Part shown: piece by piece, positions 11,147-21,849 of the stretch | Layout: every line of letters starts with the position of its first letter | Numbering within the stretch: the first letter of the stretch is position 1 | Assembly (NCBI GenBank): GCA_958450365.1 | Contig: CAUEEP010000924.1 | Span: 682,001 to 746,000 of the forward strand | Direction: 5' to 3' | Length of the DNA: 64,000 bases | Source of the DNA: Mesorhabditis belari | Lineage: Eukaryota > Nematoda > Chromadorea > Rhabditida > Rhabditidae | Made by a program: the position numbers and the translations under genes | The notes under the pieces: generated by a model | What the model was told of the DNA's origin: nothing | Databases searched by the model: none | What the model saw: the letters and a program-made list of their open reading frames with translations, nothing else

Positions 11147-11601
11147 GCACAAGGTTGGGCAGTGCACAAGGTTGGGCAGTGCACAAGGTTGGGCAGTGCA
11201 CAAGGTTGGGCAGTGCACAAGGTTGGGCAGTGCACAAGGTTGGGCAGTGCACAAGGTTGGGCAGTGCACAAGGTTGGGCAGTGCACAAGGTTGGGCAGTG
11301 CACAAGGTTGGGCAGTGCACAAGGTTGGGCAGTGCACAAGGTTGGGCAGTGCACAAGGTTGGGCAGTGCACAAGGTTGGGCAGTGCACAAGGTTGGGCAG
11401 TGCACAAGGTTGGGCAGTGCACAAGGTTGGGCAGTGCACAAGGTTGGGCAGTGCACAAGGTTGGGCAGTGCACAAGGTTGGGCAGTGCACAAGGTTGGGC
11501 AGTGCACAAGGTTGGGCAGTGCACAAGGTTGGGCAGTGCACAAGGTTGGGCAGTGCACAAGGTTGGGCAGTGCACAAGGTTGGGCAGTGCACAAGGTTGG
11601 G
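11147..11601. repeat. 17-bp minisatellite GTGCACAAGGTTGGGCA
   Basis: About 26.8 nearly perfect copies. Because 17 is not a multiple of 3 and the unit has no stop codon on either strand, long open frames of up to 245 codons appear in several frames on both strands. Each repeats the same 17 residues (QGWAVHKVGQCTRLGSA on the plus strand), so I do not call any of them a gene. Confidence 0.97.
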
Positions 11602-11691
11602 AAATCCCCTACGTATTCACGGAAAGAATGAAAGTGAAAGGGAAAAGGAAAGCTTTCGAGTAAAGGGAGAACTGCAAAAGAAAAACAGCTA

Positions 11692-11948
11692 CCGTAAATA
11701 CTGCAATACCCTCCTCGTACAGTCGCGTAGTCGCAAAAGTTTTTTCGTATTTCATTTTTTTCAAAGCGCCCGTACTTTCAAAAAATGCGTCTTTGGTATC
11801 AAAAAATAGCTGAAACTCAGGCCTATTTTTTGATACCTAAGCGCGCATTGTAGCATAAACCAGTGTCGAGAAAAACTCGTTCAAAGCTAGACTACGCAAC
11901 ACTCCGCACCGTCCGTATGGGGGTGGGGTACTATTACAGTATTTACGG
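11692..11948. mobile_element. CCGTAAATAC-family MITE, copy A
   Basis: TA, then CCGTAAATACTGCAATA, 257 bp, then ACAGTATTTACGG and TA. The interior has a hairpin pair (ATAGCTGAAACTCAGG...). Sister copies are at 40135-40399 and 56401-56665. Some 45 bp directly upstream are shared with the copy at 56401. Confidence 0.9.
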
Positions 11949-12104
11949 TATTTATTTTTTCTTGGAAATGTATTTTTAAGTCGGTTTCTTTTCAAAGAAA
12001 TGAATATAACTAAAATCATAATCATTGCCTTGGTCTTTACTTCAAAATTTCTCTTTTATTCTTTTATTCTTTTGCATTATGCTAGGATTCTGACTTTTTA
12101 TCAC

Positions 12105-12848
12105 TTAAGTTTTCTTTTCAGAAACTGAAGTCAAGAACGGACGATTTTACATCTCATTTTATCCGTTCTCTTTTTGTGTTTTTGGTCTTCACTGTATGGA
12201 AAATAGATTTTTCCAAATTTGCATACTTTAGTTACACAGATAGACTCAAAATTTTTGTGCTTAAATCCCTTGGTCACGGATTTACACCGCCGCTTGGTCA
12301 CCGATTTACACCGCCACTTGGTCACGGATTTAATAGAATGTTTCAAAATTGTAAAGGGCAGGCAACCTATTCCTCTTTTTCGAGATTTATTCAAAGTTAA
12401 TCCCACGGTTAGTTCAAGGAAAGGTTCTTTCGTTTTAGGAATTCCAGTCACCTCCAATAAGTTTGTGTATAACTCTTTTCCAATAAGAACTGCCAGAATT
12501 TGGATTTGGAATTCGAAATCGACTCCCCAGAGCTTTGAGATGGTCCAATAGTCTCGAAACCTTTGAAATTATCTGTAGATGATCTTGATCTTGAAGCTCT
12601 AGTGGATCCTTGACGTTATCTGTGCTACCCATATATTACTTCTATTATATCGTGTTGCTTTTTATTGGCCCTTTTCGTGTTATGCGTATGAATTCATGTG
12701 TTTTAATCTCATATCTAGCGCGCTTTATCTCAGGTCCTGAATAAAGTATCTATATATTTAAGTTTTCTTTTCAGAAACTGAAGTCAAGAACGGACGATTT
12801 TACATCTCATTTTATCCGTTCTCTTTTTGTGTTTTTGGTCTTCACTGT
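12105..12848 (+). mobile_element. LINE 3' end flanked by a perfect 91-bp direct repeat
   Basis: Positions 12105-12195 and 12758-12848 are identical over 91 bp (TTAAGTTTTCTTTTCAGAAA ... GGTCTTCACTGT). The 562 bp between them (12196-12757) end in a short TATATAT tail and encode a decayed plus-strand frame with the C-terminal pattern of non-LTR reverse transcriptases: VNPTVSSRKGSFVLGIP and NSFPIRTARIWIWN, then SFEMVQ. The simplest reading is a 5'-truncated LINE whose insertion made an unusually long target duplication. A three-copy CTTGGTCACGGATTTACACC repeat lies inside. Confidence 0.65.
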
Positions 12849-13106
12849 CTTTTCACCTGTTTTAAGGCTCTTAAATTCAGCAATCAAAAGGCTTGCTCTT
12901 TGTTTATTCTCATGAAAAAGGCAAAAACATTAGCACACATGCACATAATGGTCACTGCAACACCACGAATCCATATATCCTTCCGAGTATTCACACGTAC
13001 CACACATGCAAATATCACAGCAAAAGCTTCTCTTGGAACGGATCAAACCATCGGCTGAAAATCACAAGTTCACATTTTACAAAGAGAACATTTTATTTTC
13101 ATGCTA

Positions 13107-14053
13107 CAGTCGAACCGCTTTATAACAACCCTCGTTATAACGATAACCTCTATATAACGATGCTCCGTCCCCGGCAAAAGGCTCTAAAAGAGGTTATCGA
13201 GGCTAAAAAAACCTCGATAGCCTCTTTTAAATCTCTTTCATAACAATTTCTCCAAAATATTAAATATTTTTATTAATTTCTATTTTATTAACACGTTGAC
13301 GACATTGTCACCTGATGCTGTCTGACAAATTCTTTCCCCCGGGACAATGGCCCCCTGATGTCAGGTGACAGTACCAAAATTGATTTTTTTTTTGCATATT
13401 TATGTTTGCTGATGATGGATATTAAATAAGCAAGTAGGGTAGTATCTATATTCGACTTGGTCCCGGAAAATGTCGATTTAACCGTTGATTATTAAAACCG
13501 GAACCAGAATCCCGGCCCAAGTCTAATACGGACCCCTCTGACCATTTCCTTGCAAGAATAACAACTAATAACAACAACAAAACAACACTAATAACAAAAA
13601 AAACAACAACAAAAAAAAAAAAAAAAAAAAAAAAAAAACCGGAAGACAAGAAATTTTCACAATGGTGCCTTTTGGTTCATTCGGCCATTGTTTTTTTTTG
13701 CAATGCCGTCTATCTTTTCTTCTGTCGGTTTTCCATGGTTTCGTTTGTCTTTTTGTTTCTTACCTGCATGAGTTTCCGCTTCCATAGATGGGTCGGCTTC
13801 CCTATGTATCCAGGTGTCGTAGGGAGTGCTAGTTATCTCCTACTTAGAAACATCACCAATGAATAAAACTTTCTAGATTATTGTTATTTCATAATTATCA
13901 AATAATCATTTTAAATTTTCACAAAAATTTTAAGTTTGAAAAAAGAACTCTGGGGCGTTGTCACCTGGGGGGGATTTTTGTCGAAAAAACGGGTCCCAGG
14001 ATTGTTTGTGCAAAAACGCCATTGTCGTCAACGTGTTAAAAACAAAAATTCGA
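13107..14053. mobile_element. Possible pogo/Tigger-like outer element
   Basis: TA at 13105-13106 is followed by CAGTCGAACCGCTTTATAAC and GTTATAACGATAACC, the style of terminal repeat found in pogo/Tigger-type elements. On the right only TTCGACTATA near 14048-14056 resembles the inverse. Most of the interior is a nested piggyBac-like element. Confidence 0.35.
13292..14035. mobile_element. piggyBac-like non-autonomous element
   Basis: The left end is TTAA then CACGTTGACGACATTGTC; the right end is GCCATTGTCGTCAACGTG then TTAA. TTAA target duplications and a CACGTTGAC-type terminal repeat are characteristic of piggyBac elements. The 744-bp interior has no transposase and contains an A-rich tract (13610-13637) and G/C runs. 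Confidence 0.75.
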
Positions 14054-14075
14054 CTATAATAATTCTTCTTTTTAG

Positions 14076-14238
14076 GCGATGATTCAAGAAAAGGCTCTCG
14101 AAGGAGTATCGATTTGGCGTTGACGAAGCGAATTCTTGACGCATCACTTTCAAAAGGACTAACTCAAATGAATCTGGTCTTCAATGAAGTCAACAATTTC
14201 TACGATTATACGATCACGCGTACAAATTCAAGAGGCAA
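14076..14238 (+). CDS. Possible single exon of an unknown gene
   Basis: After a TTTTTAG acceptor a plus-strand frame reads DDSRKGSRRSIDLALTKRI and continues through MNLVFNEVNNFYDYTITRTN to a stop. It is hydrophilic and has no repeat character, so it may be a host exon left beside the RTE insertion. No partner exon was found. Confidence 0.25.
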
Positions 14239-14397
14239 TTGACAATGGATCGCAAAGAAAGCGCGCGACTGACTGTCTTTACGCGACAATGGATCTACAT
14301 TACAAAAAAGGCTAAAGGAAAAGTTATGAATGGTTTTTGAGAAACCCATGAATCTATTCAATTCATCGTTATTTTTTCGCATTTTAAGTACAAAATT

Positions 14398-15145
14398 TTG
14401 AGGGACGCATGGTGCCCACCTGGAGAGATCAAGCTGGAAGGTCAACCACTAGAAGAAGTCACCTCCTACACCTACCTCGGAAGAAGCATCAACATGGAGG
14501 GAGACCTAAGACCAGAAGTCGCCAGAAGAAGACGAGCGGCCTGGACAGCACTAGGAGGCATCAAAGAAGTCACAAAGATACTCAAGAATCACCAGAGAAC
14601 TCGGGCACACCTCTTCGACAGCACCGTCCTCCCGGCACTCTGCTACGGGACAGAGACCTGGGCCACGACACAGACCACTGAACGAGCCCTGAGAACGACG
14701 CATCGAGCCCTTGAAAGGAACCTCCTCGGGTGCAATAGGAAGACGCAGCTCGACCAAGACCTAAGAAGTACGGATATGCGCCAACTCTCGGGACTCAGAG
14801 ATCCAGTGGAAGTGATTGAGAGAAAAAGACTCAGGTGGGCCGGCCACGTAGCCAGAAGAACAGACGACAGATGGACGATGCGGATCACAGAGTGGCTACC
14901 ACGAGATCAGAAGAGGCCCATCGGAAGACCAACAACGAGGTGGAGCACAAGAGTGGCAGAGAGGGTCAGAGAAAGGATGGCTAGAGTGCAACCACCACCA
15001 GCACAAGCAAGTCGAAGACTTCGAACCAGGAACAATCAAGATAGGAAACACTGGATGACAATAGCAAGAGATAGAGAAATGTGGAAGCAGGTTGTGATCT
15101 GCGCAAATAGGAACACCTGAGTGCGAAGACAGATCAAAAAACAGT
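14398..15145 (+). mobile_element. 5'-truncated RTE-type LINE, 3' end
   Basis: A 240-codon frame ends the element and reads YTYLGRSINMEG, then RRRAAWTALGG, LRWAGHVARRTDDRW, GRPTTRWSTRV and HWMTIARDREMWK. This is the C-terminus of an RTE/endonuclease-reverse-transcriptase polyprotein. The catalytic RT motifs are missing by 5' truncation. The end is GAAGACAGATCAAAAAA. AGTACAAAATTT occurs just before (14387) and just after (15142), a 12-bp target duplication. A second, more damaged copy is at 57604-58240. Base composition is clearly more GC-rich than the surroundings. Confidence 0.9.
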
Positions 15146-15212
15146 ACAAAATTTGACAAACTTTGCTTGCTTAGAGCATACAGGAAATTCCGAAACTCAG
15201 CCATTCACTCAC

Positions 15213-15318
15213 CTTTTTTATCTTCACGAGGTTTGGGATCAATATTTGGATGTTCTTGATCCTCTTGAGTGGACACCATCACCAAAAGGGAAACAAGAAG
15301 AATTGCAGAGGCAATCAT
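15213..15318 (-). CDS. First exon of a small secreted protein
   Basis: ATG at 15318 opens MIASAILLVSLLVMVSTQ, a clear signal peptide, followed by EDQEHPNIDPKPREDKK and a GTGAG donor in phase 1. The mature N-terminus is acidic and Pro-rich. The next exon should lie to the left, but the RTE insertion occupies 14398-15145 and nothing convincing follows, so the gene may have been disrupted in its first intron. Confidence 0.5.
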
Positions 15319-15349
15319 TGTAGACAAGAAGAAAGATTTATTTTGAAAA

Positions 15350-15612
15350 GATCAATTAGACCTTTTGGAAGTTCGCAGGGGAAATTTCGCTCGTTTTATA
15401 CCATTGAATTTTTCTGTATTTGAATAGCAATCGCATTCAAAACAGCCACAAGGCTCGTGTCTCTGTGAAAACAAAAGTACAAAAGCCAAAAATAAAGTTG
15501 CAATAAACCAAATTTCAACATAAAACGCGAAAATACTTATTGAAAATCGTGTTAACGCCGCCGGAGTCAGTAGAAAAATATATTTTGTAATATTAGGGTG
15601 ACAAGGTGACAA
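15350..15612 (-). CDS. Small ORF with one membrane segment, uncertain
   Basis: A minus-strand frame of about 86 codons has one strong hydrophobic segment (FYVEIWFIATLFLAFVLLF) followed by a Cys-rich, basic tail (PCGCFECDCY). A TTTTCACAG acceptor sits between the two parts, so the tail alone may be a terminal exon. I do not recognise it. Confidence 0.2.
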
Positions 15613-15808
15613 CTCCTGGGATTTTTTTTGAAATGGCCAACTTCAGCCAAAGTCAAAAGCTTTTTCTTTGTAGAGAAATATAAACTCAAGTTTACTGTAA
15701 AATTCCGGCCTTCTGTTTCAGTATATTGGGACTAATAGCGCCCAATTTCTTGCGTCAGGAGTCAAATTTTGGCTTTCGTTATCGAAATTCTACCACTTCT
15801 TAATATTA

Positions 15809-16328
15809 TTGGGTTGGGGAGAATGAGTCGGCGCCGAAAATGAAAAAAATGTCTAAAACTTCTATTCGACTTCGTCAAATAATATGCGTTTGATATCAGT
15901 AGAATGGTTAACTAATTCTCTACAAAATGACATTTAAAAGAAAATTCAAACAGCGCCTCCGCTCAAGAAAAAGCCATTTTTTCACAAAAACTACAAACTG
16001 TGATCTAGAAAAAACCATTGGTGGGATCTTCCTGCAAATTTGGCAACTTAAGTAATTGAATGTGCTCTATCTTTTTTATATAAACACCAAAGAAGGTTTA
16101 TGTGAAAGAAACTGTTCAAATGATGAGTCGGACTCTTTGCCATTTTAACCAGCTGCGTTTGGAAGTTCATAAACTCCACGAAAGAAAAGCTTTGTGGAAT
16201 CTCTCAAAAGTCATTTTGTAGAGAAATAGTGGATCCTTTTGACTGAACCAAACGTATGTTTAAAGAAGGCTTTATGTGTGCAAAAAGTCCCTTTAAAGTT
16301 CGGCGCCGACTCATTCTCCCCAACCCAA
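15809..16328. mobile_element. mariner-ended MITE, 520 bp
   Basis: TA, TTGGGTTGGGGAGAATGAGT at the left, the exact inverse ending CCCCAACCCAA at the right, then TA. The perfect terminal repeat is about 32 bp and includes CGGCGCCGA. There is no transposase inside. Confidence 0.85.
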
Positions 16329-17104
16329 TAGAATTTACCATTTCTTACTGTTAGAAGGAATAGTAAGGGTTACTGTATCTTCTGATTACAGTGTTGTTCA
16401 AATGATTGTGGCCGTGAGTGTCTGTCGGCCGTTTTACCCGGCTGTGTCCTACTGTCCTACTATCGGGATATTTGCGAGCTCTTCATCAACTCTCATCCCC
16501 ATATCCGCCACCCGTTCAATGCACAAAAAGATGGGCAAAAAGATGGCCGATGCACAATGTGATATTCGAGCAGGGTTTCAATTTTAAAATATTAAAACAA
16601 AGTAGAAGAAAATAGAATCTTCTGTGGTCTATTTTCAAGCCTGAAGCTTGAAAATCTTTCAACCTGAACCTGGATTTCAATCTGAAAAAAGTCTAAAGTT
16701 TATCAGCAGCTCAATATTAATCAAGTCTCAAAATCAATAGATCAATGACACTTTTTCGTGAGCCCAATTTAGAGGAGCTTATTTTGCACACAAATGTTTT
16801 AAACTGGTGTTGTGGTGTTGGCTAATTTTTTGGTATTTTGGTGCTCAAGGGTTCATAGCTGTTTCTGAAAAAGATAAACAGGAAAATCTCGTCTAATCGT
16901 CGCCAAATTCAAAGTTCAAGAAGAGCAACGAGATTTGTTGCCATGTATTTTTCGAATGTGATCACTTTCCCTCCACTTTCACTTAACTTAAAACTTCCTT
17001 GGTCAATTTGGTCGTTTAATTCTTTTGTTTTAAATTCCTCGTCTACCATTCTTTTCATTCTTTAGCCATCTCACTAAATATCACTCAAATCTCACAGGAA
17101 CTTC

Positions 17105-17197
17105 TAAATGCGGTTTTCTAAATGCGGTTTTCTAAATGCGGTTTTCTAAATGCGGCTTTCTAAATGCGGTTTTCTAAATGCGGCTTTCTAAATGGCG
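17105..17197. repeat. 14-bp tandem repeat TAAATGCGGTTTTC
   Basis: Six to seven copies, some with GGCTTTC. Confidence 0.95.
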
Positions 17198-17216
17198 GCT
17201 TAAAAAAGCGAACGCC

Positions 17217-17303
17217 CAAGAATCCATCGGGTCATCGAAGAACCCAACCATAAAACGTTGTGTTGTTTGTGGGAACACTCCAGCCTACAATGTTTATTGT
17301 TCG
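17217..17303 (+). CDS. Possible exon with a Cys-knuckle
   Basis: A plus-strand frame reads ESIGSSKNPTIKRCVVCG then NTPAYNVYCSMAC and reaches a GTGAGT donor inside the last Cys codon. CxxC...CxxxC spacing looks like a small zinc knuckle (HIT or MYND style). The start and partner exons are not resolved. Confidence 0.3.
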
Positions 17304-17824
17304 ATGGCTTGTGAGTGAGAGAAAAAGCTCAGGCTCAGGCTCTTTAAGTCCATAATGATTTTTGTCTTGAGTTTTGTCTTTTTTCTAGTAGTTCCAAAAA
17401 TTTCTTCATGAGAATTGAGACTTCGGGCAAAGAGACATCGACTTGCGCAAACGGAGATCAATGCGGTGGGAACTTTCAATGCTTTTACATAGTCTTACGA
17501 AGCTGAATGTTCATTTTATGACTTGCATACTCAAGATTTAGTTTTACTCAGTGGGAAATGCAAAAAAATGTTTCAGAATCACCCAAATGTCTCGCGTGTC
17601 CACCAGAGCCCAAATGTCCACCAGAAATGCATTAGAAACGTGTCCACCAGAACCCAAATGTCCACCAGAAATGCTTGAATGCTGGGATGGTGTCTGAAGG
17701 TGAGGGGAAATTTTGATTTGGCTACAATTTTTCATCCACAAATCTCTAATCTGCTTCCCGAAATTCTCCAATTTTGATGAAATTTCCAAAATCCTCACGA
17801 TTTCTCAAATTCCCTGGCTATAGT

Positions 17825-17959
17825 AGTCGGTCGTCGTTGCACAATTCGCGAGAAAAGAACCAATGTTGGGTCACGGCCTCGGAGTAGACCGAAGAAGAAA
17901 GTGGGCGATGAGGAAGTGGACGAGGTGATCGTCAATGAACGGATTGAACACCAATTATA
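17825..17959 (+). CDS. Possible C-terminal exon, basic then acidic
   Basis: Following a GGCTATAG acceptor, the frame reads GRRCTIREKRTNVGSRPRS, then RPKKKVGDEEVDEVIVNE and stops at a TAA. The nuclear-localisation-like basic cluster and acidic tail look like a true protein end. It could belong with the Cys-knuckle exon upstream, but the intervening phases do not settle this. Confidence 0.3.
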
Positions 17960-18474
17960 AATTTATAAGTTTCCAACGCAAATTTCGTAAATTTTTAGTG
18001 CTAATTCCTTCCTAGACTAACCTTTCCAGGAGTCGCTGACGATGCGTGATCCTAGCGCAATGAATTCACAAAATTTGTAAATCACAGCCAATCATATATT
18101 ACGTGCAGATTTTGGGGAAGTATGACGGTAGTGATTAGACATGGGCGAAATCCCATCCGAGCCGGCTCACTAATCCGAGCTCGATCCGAGGCCGAGCCGA
18201 GCCGACTCGAGCCTCAGCCGAGATCGACTCGAGATGGGAACTTTTAATACACTTTCCCATTATAAATCTATAAGTTTCCAAATTCGCAAATTTCGTAAAT
18301 TTTTAGTGCTAATTCCTCATTCAACATTGGGAACAACAATAGCAAATTGCAATAACTTTTTTTTTGGATAGGCGAATCTTCAATTTTTTTTGTTTTGAGA
18401 TCAGTAAACATTCAAAAACATTTGCTAGCAGCCGGATTTTTGATTTGTAAGAAAACGTGTTTTTTGATTGATTT

Positions 18475-18765
18475 GCGGTGGTCACTTGGGGGTGAACACG
18501 GGAGATATGCTATAGGCATCAATCCGGATGGGGAACGGGGAATCATGGTGACTTTAAAAGCAACTGCTCCTCAAGCACTGTTTAAAGATAACCTTAGCAC
18601 GCGGTTATTATGTTGGTGAGAGACATGGTGAGCATAGAGGCTATGAGCATCAATCCGGACGGGGAACGGGGAATAGTGGTGATCATCATCAATCAATGAA
18701 TCATTGTTATTCATCTGGTCACGGCTATGATTATGAAGAACTTTCAAATATGGATTTGTTTTAGA
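18475..18765 (+). pseudogene. Inverted copy of the Gly/His/Tyr-rich exon
   Basis: On the plus strand RGYYVGERHGEHRGYEHQSG and SMNHCYSSGHGYDYEEL are readable. They are near copies of the minus-strand exon at 19809-19629, and the upstream intron sequence (AAGCAACTGCTCCTCAAGCA) is duplicated too. The GGACACGGC Gly-His codons of the working copy are missing, and a second partial copy (HQSGWGTGNHGD) precedes it at about 18510, so this is a decayed inverted duplicate. Confidence 0.65.
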
Positions 18766-18822
18766 ATTGTGCGTTTGTATTTAAAATCTTATTTAATATG
18801 TGCAAGGTTGTTTGGAAAGGTT

Positions 18823-19809
18823 TTAATGATGACCATGATAACGCGATGAATGATGATGGTGGCCTGAATATCCTCCATAAGAATTATGACATGTGTGACC
18901 TCCATAAGCTTGATGATGACCTCCATAAGATGGATAAACTCCATGACCTAAAGATACAAGTATTAAGAATATCCTGTAACATCACAAACTTGATTACTAG
19001 CCAAACTTGAACACTCGTCTGATCACTTTGCTCAAGACTACAGGGTGACCAAGAATTACCGAAACACACAAAACGTCTGGCTTTTAGCCAAATATGCAAC
19101 CCATCTCGAAAAGTTAACTTAAATATCTTTATTAATCCAATGGGTTAAGATCGGGGTGAGCTGGGTGGTCACTCAGAAAACGAGATGAAGTCCGGGAAGG
19201 TCTCTGAACAAAACTCTTGCACTTTTTTTGCCTTGAGCCGGCGCACTTCCAGGGCAATCAGAAACTGTGCCCAGAGTTTCATAACGTTGAATGGTTCGAG
19301 AAACGAGGCTTCTGGGGACATTCAGGCGCTTTGAGATCTCGCTCGCCTGAGATCTCGCTCGCCGCTTGAGCTCAAGGATCGATTGTCGATGTCGATCGAT
19401 GTGGAGACGCTTTCACCATTCCTGAAAACAACGATACTAATGTATCGAAAGTTAGTGATCCCTAAAAAGTTAGTAATACCATAAATTAAGAAAAATACAC
19501 AAAAACTATAAAAACAGGTAAGCAAAAAGTGAAATGGGGCTCATGACATTGAAATGGGGCTCATAACATAATACCACTATTGTTGCTGTTGCGGTAATTC
19601 TTGGCCACCCTGTATACTTCCATGATACAGCTCAAAAGCGAACCCATATTTGAATGACCTTCATAAGCATAGCCGTGACCAGATGAATAACAATGATTCA
19701 TTGATTCATGATGACCACCATAGTGCCCCGTTCCACATCCGGATTGATGTCCATAGCCTTTATGCTCACCATGTCTCTCACCAACATAATAACCGCCGTG
19801 TCCCGCGTG
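18823..19809 (-). CDS. Gly/His/Tyr-rich peptide gene, two 3' exons
   Basis: Exon A (19809-19629) reads HAGHGGYYVGERHGEHKGYG and continues to SMNHCYSSGHGYAYEGHSN; exon B (18947-18823) reads HGVYPSYGGHHQAYGGHTCH, then SYGGYSGHHHSSRYHGHH and a stop. The junction is GT-AG and in phase (1), making a Cys codon. Together they give about 101 residues very rich in Gly, His, Tyr and Ser with four or five Cys. Composition resembles nematode Gly/Tyr- or Gly/His-rich secreted peptides (cuticle or antimicrobial type), but no family is claimed. A signal-peptide-like ORF (20635-20561, MYLFVQPLFFFIFFSSFEK) could be its first exon, though the phase does not fit directly. A Tc1-like element sits in the A-B intron. 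Confidence 0.5.
19040..19611 (-). mobile_element. Internally deleted Tc1-like element
   Basis: The ends are CAGGGTGACCAAGAATTACC at the left and the inverse GGTAATTCTTGGCCACCCTG at the right, each next to TA. On the minus strand the remains of a transposase are readable: KRLNVPRSLVSRTIQRYETL with TVSD (helix-turn-helix) and then FPDFISFSE, SSP (before the second Asp). The region between, with the first catalytic Asp, is deleted. It belongs to the same broad transposase group as the copy at 2891-4056. Confidence 0.8.
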
Positions 19810-20146
19810 CTAAAGTTATCTTTAGACAGTGCTTGAGGAGCAGTTGCTTTTAAAGTTTGAAATGCATTGTTTTTAAAGCATCAGCATCAGCATCAGCATT
19901 CATTCAGCTGATTCAAAAGCTTAGCAAAATATGGCTAGAGTTGTGATCAAGAATGGCGAGGAATATCCCAACTGGTTCATAGCACTTGTAAGCCAGACCA
20001 GGTCCTGACAGAACCTAGATCAGGTCAGCGAAGCCAAGCAAGACTAAAAACCGGGACTGGACTAGGCTTCAACCCTAACCCTGACCCTGGTCTTTCATGA
20101 GGCAAAGCCTGGCTTTAAAAAGTATTTAAGTAATCCAGAAACTAGG

Positions 20147-20390
20147 CCAGAAACCAGGCCAGAAACCAGGCCAGAAACCAGGCCAGAAACGAGGCCAGAA
20201 ACTAGGCCAGAAACTAGGGTAGAAACTAGGCTAGAAACTAGGCCAGAAACTAGGGTAGAAACTAGGCTAGAAACTAGGCTAGAAACTAGCTCAGAAACGA
20301 GGCCAGAAACTAGGCCAGAAAATAGGCCAGAAACGAGGCCAGAAACTAGGCCAGAAACGAGGCCAGAAACTAGGCCAGAAACTAGGCTTA
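20147..20390. repeat. 12-bp tandem repeat AGGCCAGAAACT
   Basis: About 20 copies with variants AGGGTAGAAACT and AGGCTAGAAACT. Confidence 0.95.
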
Positions 20391-20399
20391 ACTCTTTTT

Positions 20400-21100
20400 T
20401 GCAGACTCCACAAAAATAACTCTTCTATTTGACATATTTAGAAAAATAAAGCTTAAATCTTTCCATAAAAATAACTCACCATCTTTGTAATCAAAAAGAA
20501 ATCAATAGATTTGAGTGTAAATGGGCTTGTTTTTACCTGAGAGAGTCGAATTTATACTCACCTTTTTCAAAAGAAGAAAAGAAAATGAAGAAAAATAGCG
20601 GCTGAACAAATAAATACATCCTATGATACATCATTTCTCCCATTTCTTTACCCTTTTCATGTTGTTCTCTGAAGGGGTTTCACAAGGATCAAATGACCAT
20701 TTTAAGAGGGGTTTTTCATAAAGTATTAGATACATGCATAAGAAATGTGGATTTCAACATTTTCATAAATTTCTAACGATAGAAACCTGATATCGATAAA
20801 ACTGATATCGATGAATGTTATAAACTATTTGAGAGTTCTAAATCTCCTCTACAAAATAGGCTAAAACGTTTTTCAATTGATCGAAACATTGAAGAAATTT
20901 CGAGGGCGAAAGTGACCAAAAAAAGAATCGAGTCACTTTAGGGACAAGTTTAGTGTGGTCAAAATAGAGCTAGCTTCCCAAAATTTGCAATGATTTCTGA
21001 AACTAGATAGACTTATTGCAAAGCTTGACACAAAAAAAGTTTTGAGAACTAATGCTGTTTTAAGTTACAATAGTTGCTACAGTTCGATTGACAAGGGAAT
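20400..21100. other. Intergenic, no firm gene
   Basis: Apart from the short signal-peptide-like frame at 20635-20561, which ends at a GTGAGT donor, nothing is recognisable. Confidence 0.4.
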
Positions 21101-21104
21101 GGCC

Positions 21105-21650
21105 ACGGAGGGGATTCGAACCCGCGGCAAAAAGGGGCATAGATTTGGTCTCACTATCCACTAGGCCACCGGGGTGTCGTCAATGGAAAGCGGCGGAGGC
21201 GACTTAACCTCGCGCGCCCGTTTCCCGTGTAGATGCCCAAACTTGCAACGCGTTTTTCTCGAAAACTAATGCTTGTTGGCAAAATCCGAAAGCGCCATCG
21301 TGTTCACCGTATTTGACTTGTGTTTGCACCTAATTTTGGGGCCGAAGTCCAAATCTCGAAGTCGGAGTCCTAAGCTCGGCAATGCCTCCAGAATCCAAGA
21401 CGTCCGTCCAAGGATTCGAACCCGCGGCAAAAAGGGGCATAGATTTGGTCTCACTATTCACTAGGCCACCGGGGTGTCGTCAATGAAAAGCGGGGGTGGC
21501 GACTTAACCTCGCGCGTCCGTTTCCCGTGTAGATGCCCAAACTTGCAACGCGTTTTTCTCGACAACTAGGGCTTTTTGGCAAAAAGCCGAAAGCGCCATC
21601 GTATTCACCGTATTTGACTTGTGTTTGCACCACATTTTGGTACCGAAATC
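21105..21650 (-). repeat. Tandem pair of a tRNA-derived repeat (SINE-like)
   Basis: Two copies of a unit of about 305 bp, near 21105-21395 and 21412-21650. On the minus strand each has an A-box-like TGGCCTAGTGGATAG (TGGCCTAGTGAATAG in the second) and B-box GGTTCGAATCC at tRNA-like spacing, but the acceptor stems do not pair. Both copies share the same non-tRNA flank on one side (AACCTCGCGCG(C/T)CCGTTTCC and CCAAACTTGCAACGCG). Confidence 0.7.
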
Positions 21651-21849
21651 TCACGGTCACTTCTGACCATTCTCTTTTTGATTTTAATCATACAATAGTC
21701 ATACTTGTAGCCTTGTAATCATGTTGAGAACTGTTTTACGTATGTCCAATGCAATCAGAATTGTGTTTGATGATTCGATAATTAAAAGTTTATTAGATTT
21801 ATTAATTCAAACTTGTAAGTCAGACTGTTTACAAGGAGATCGAAAAATC

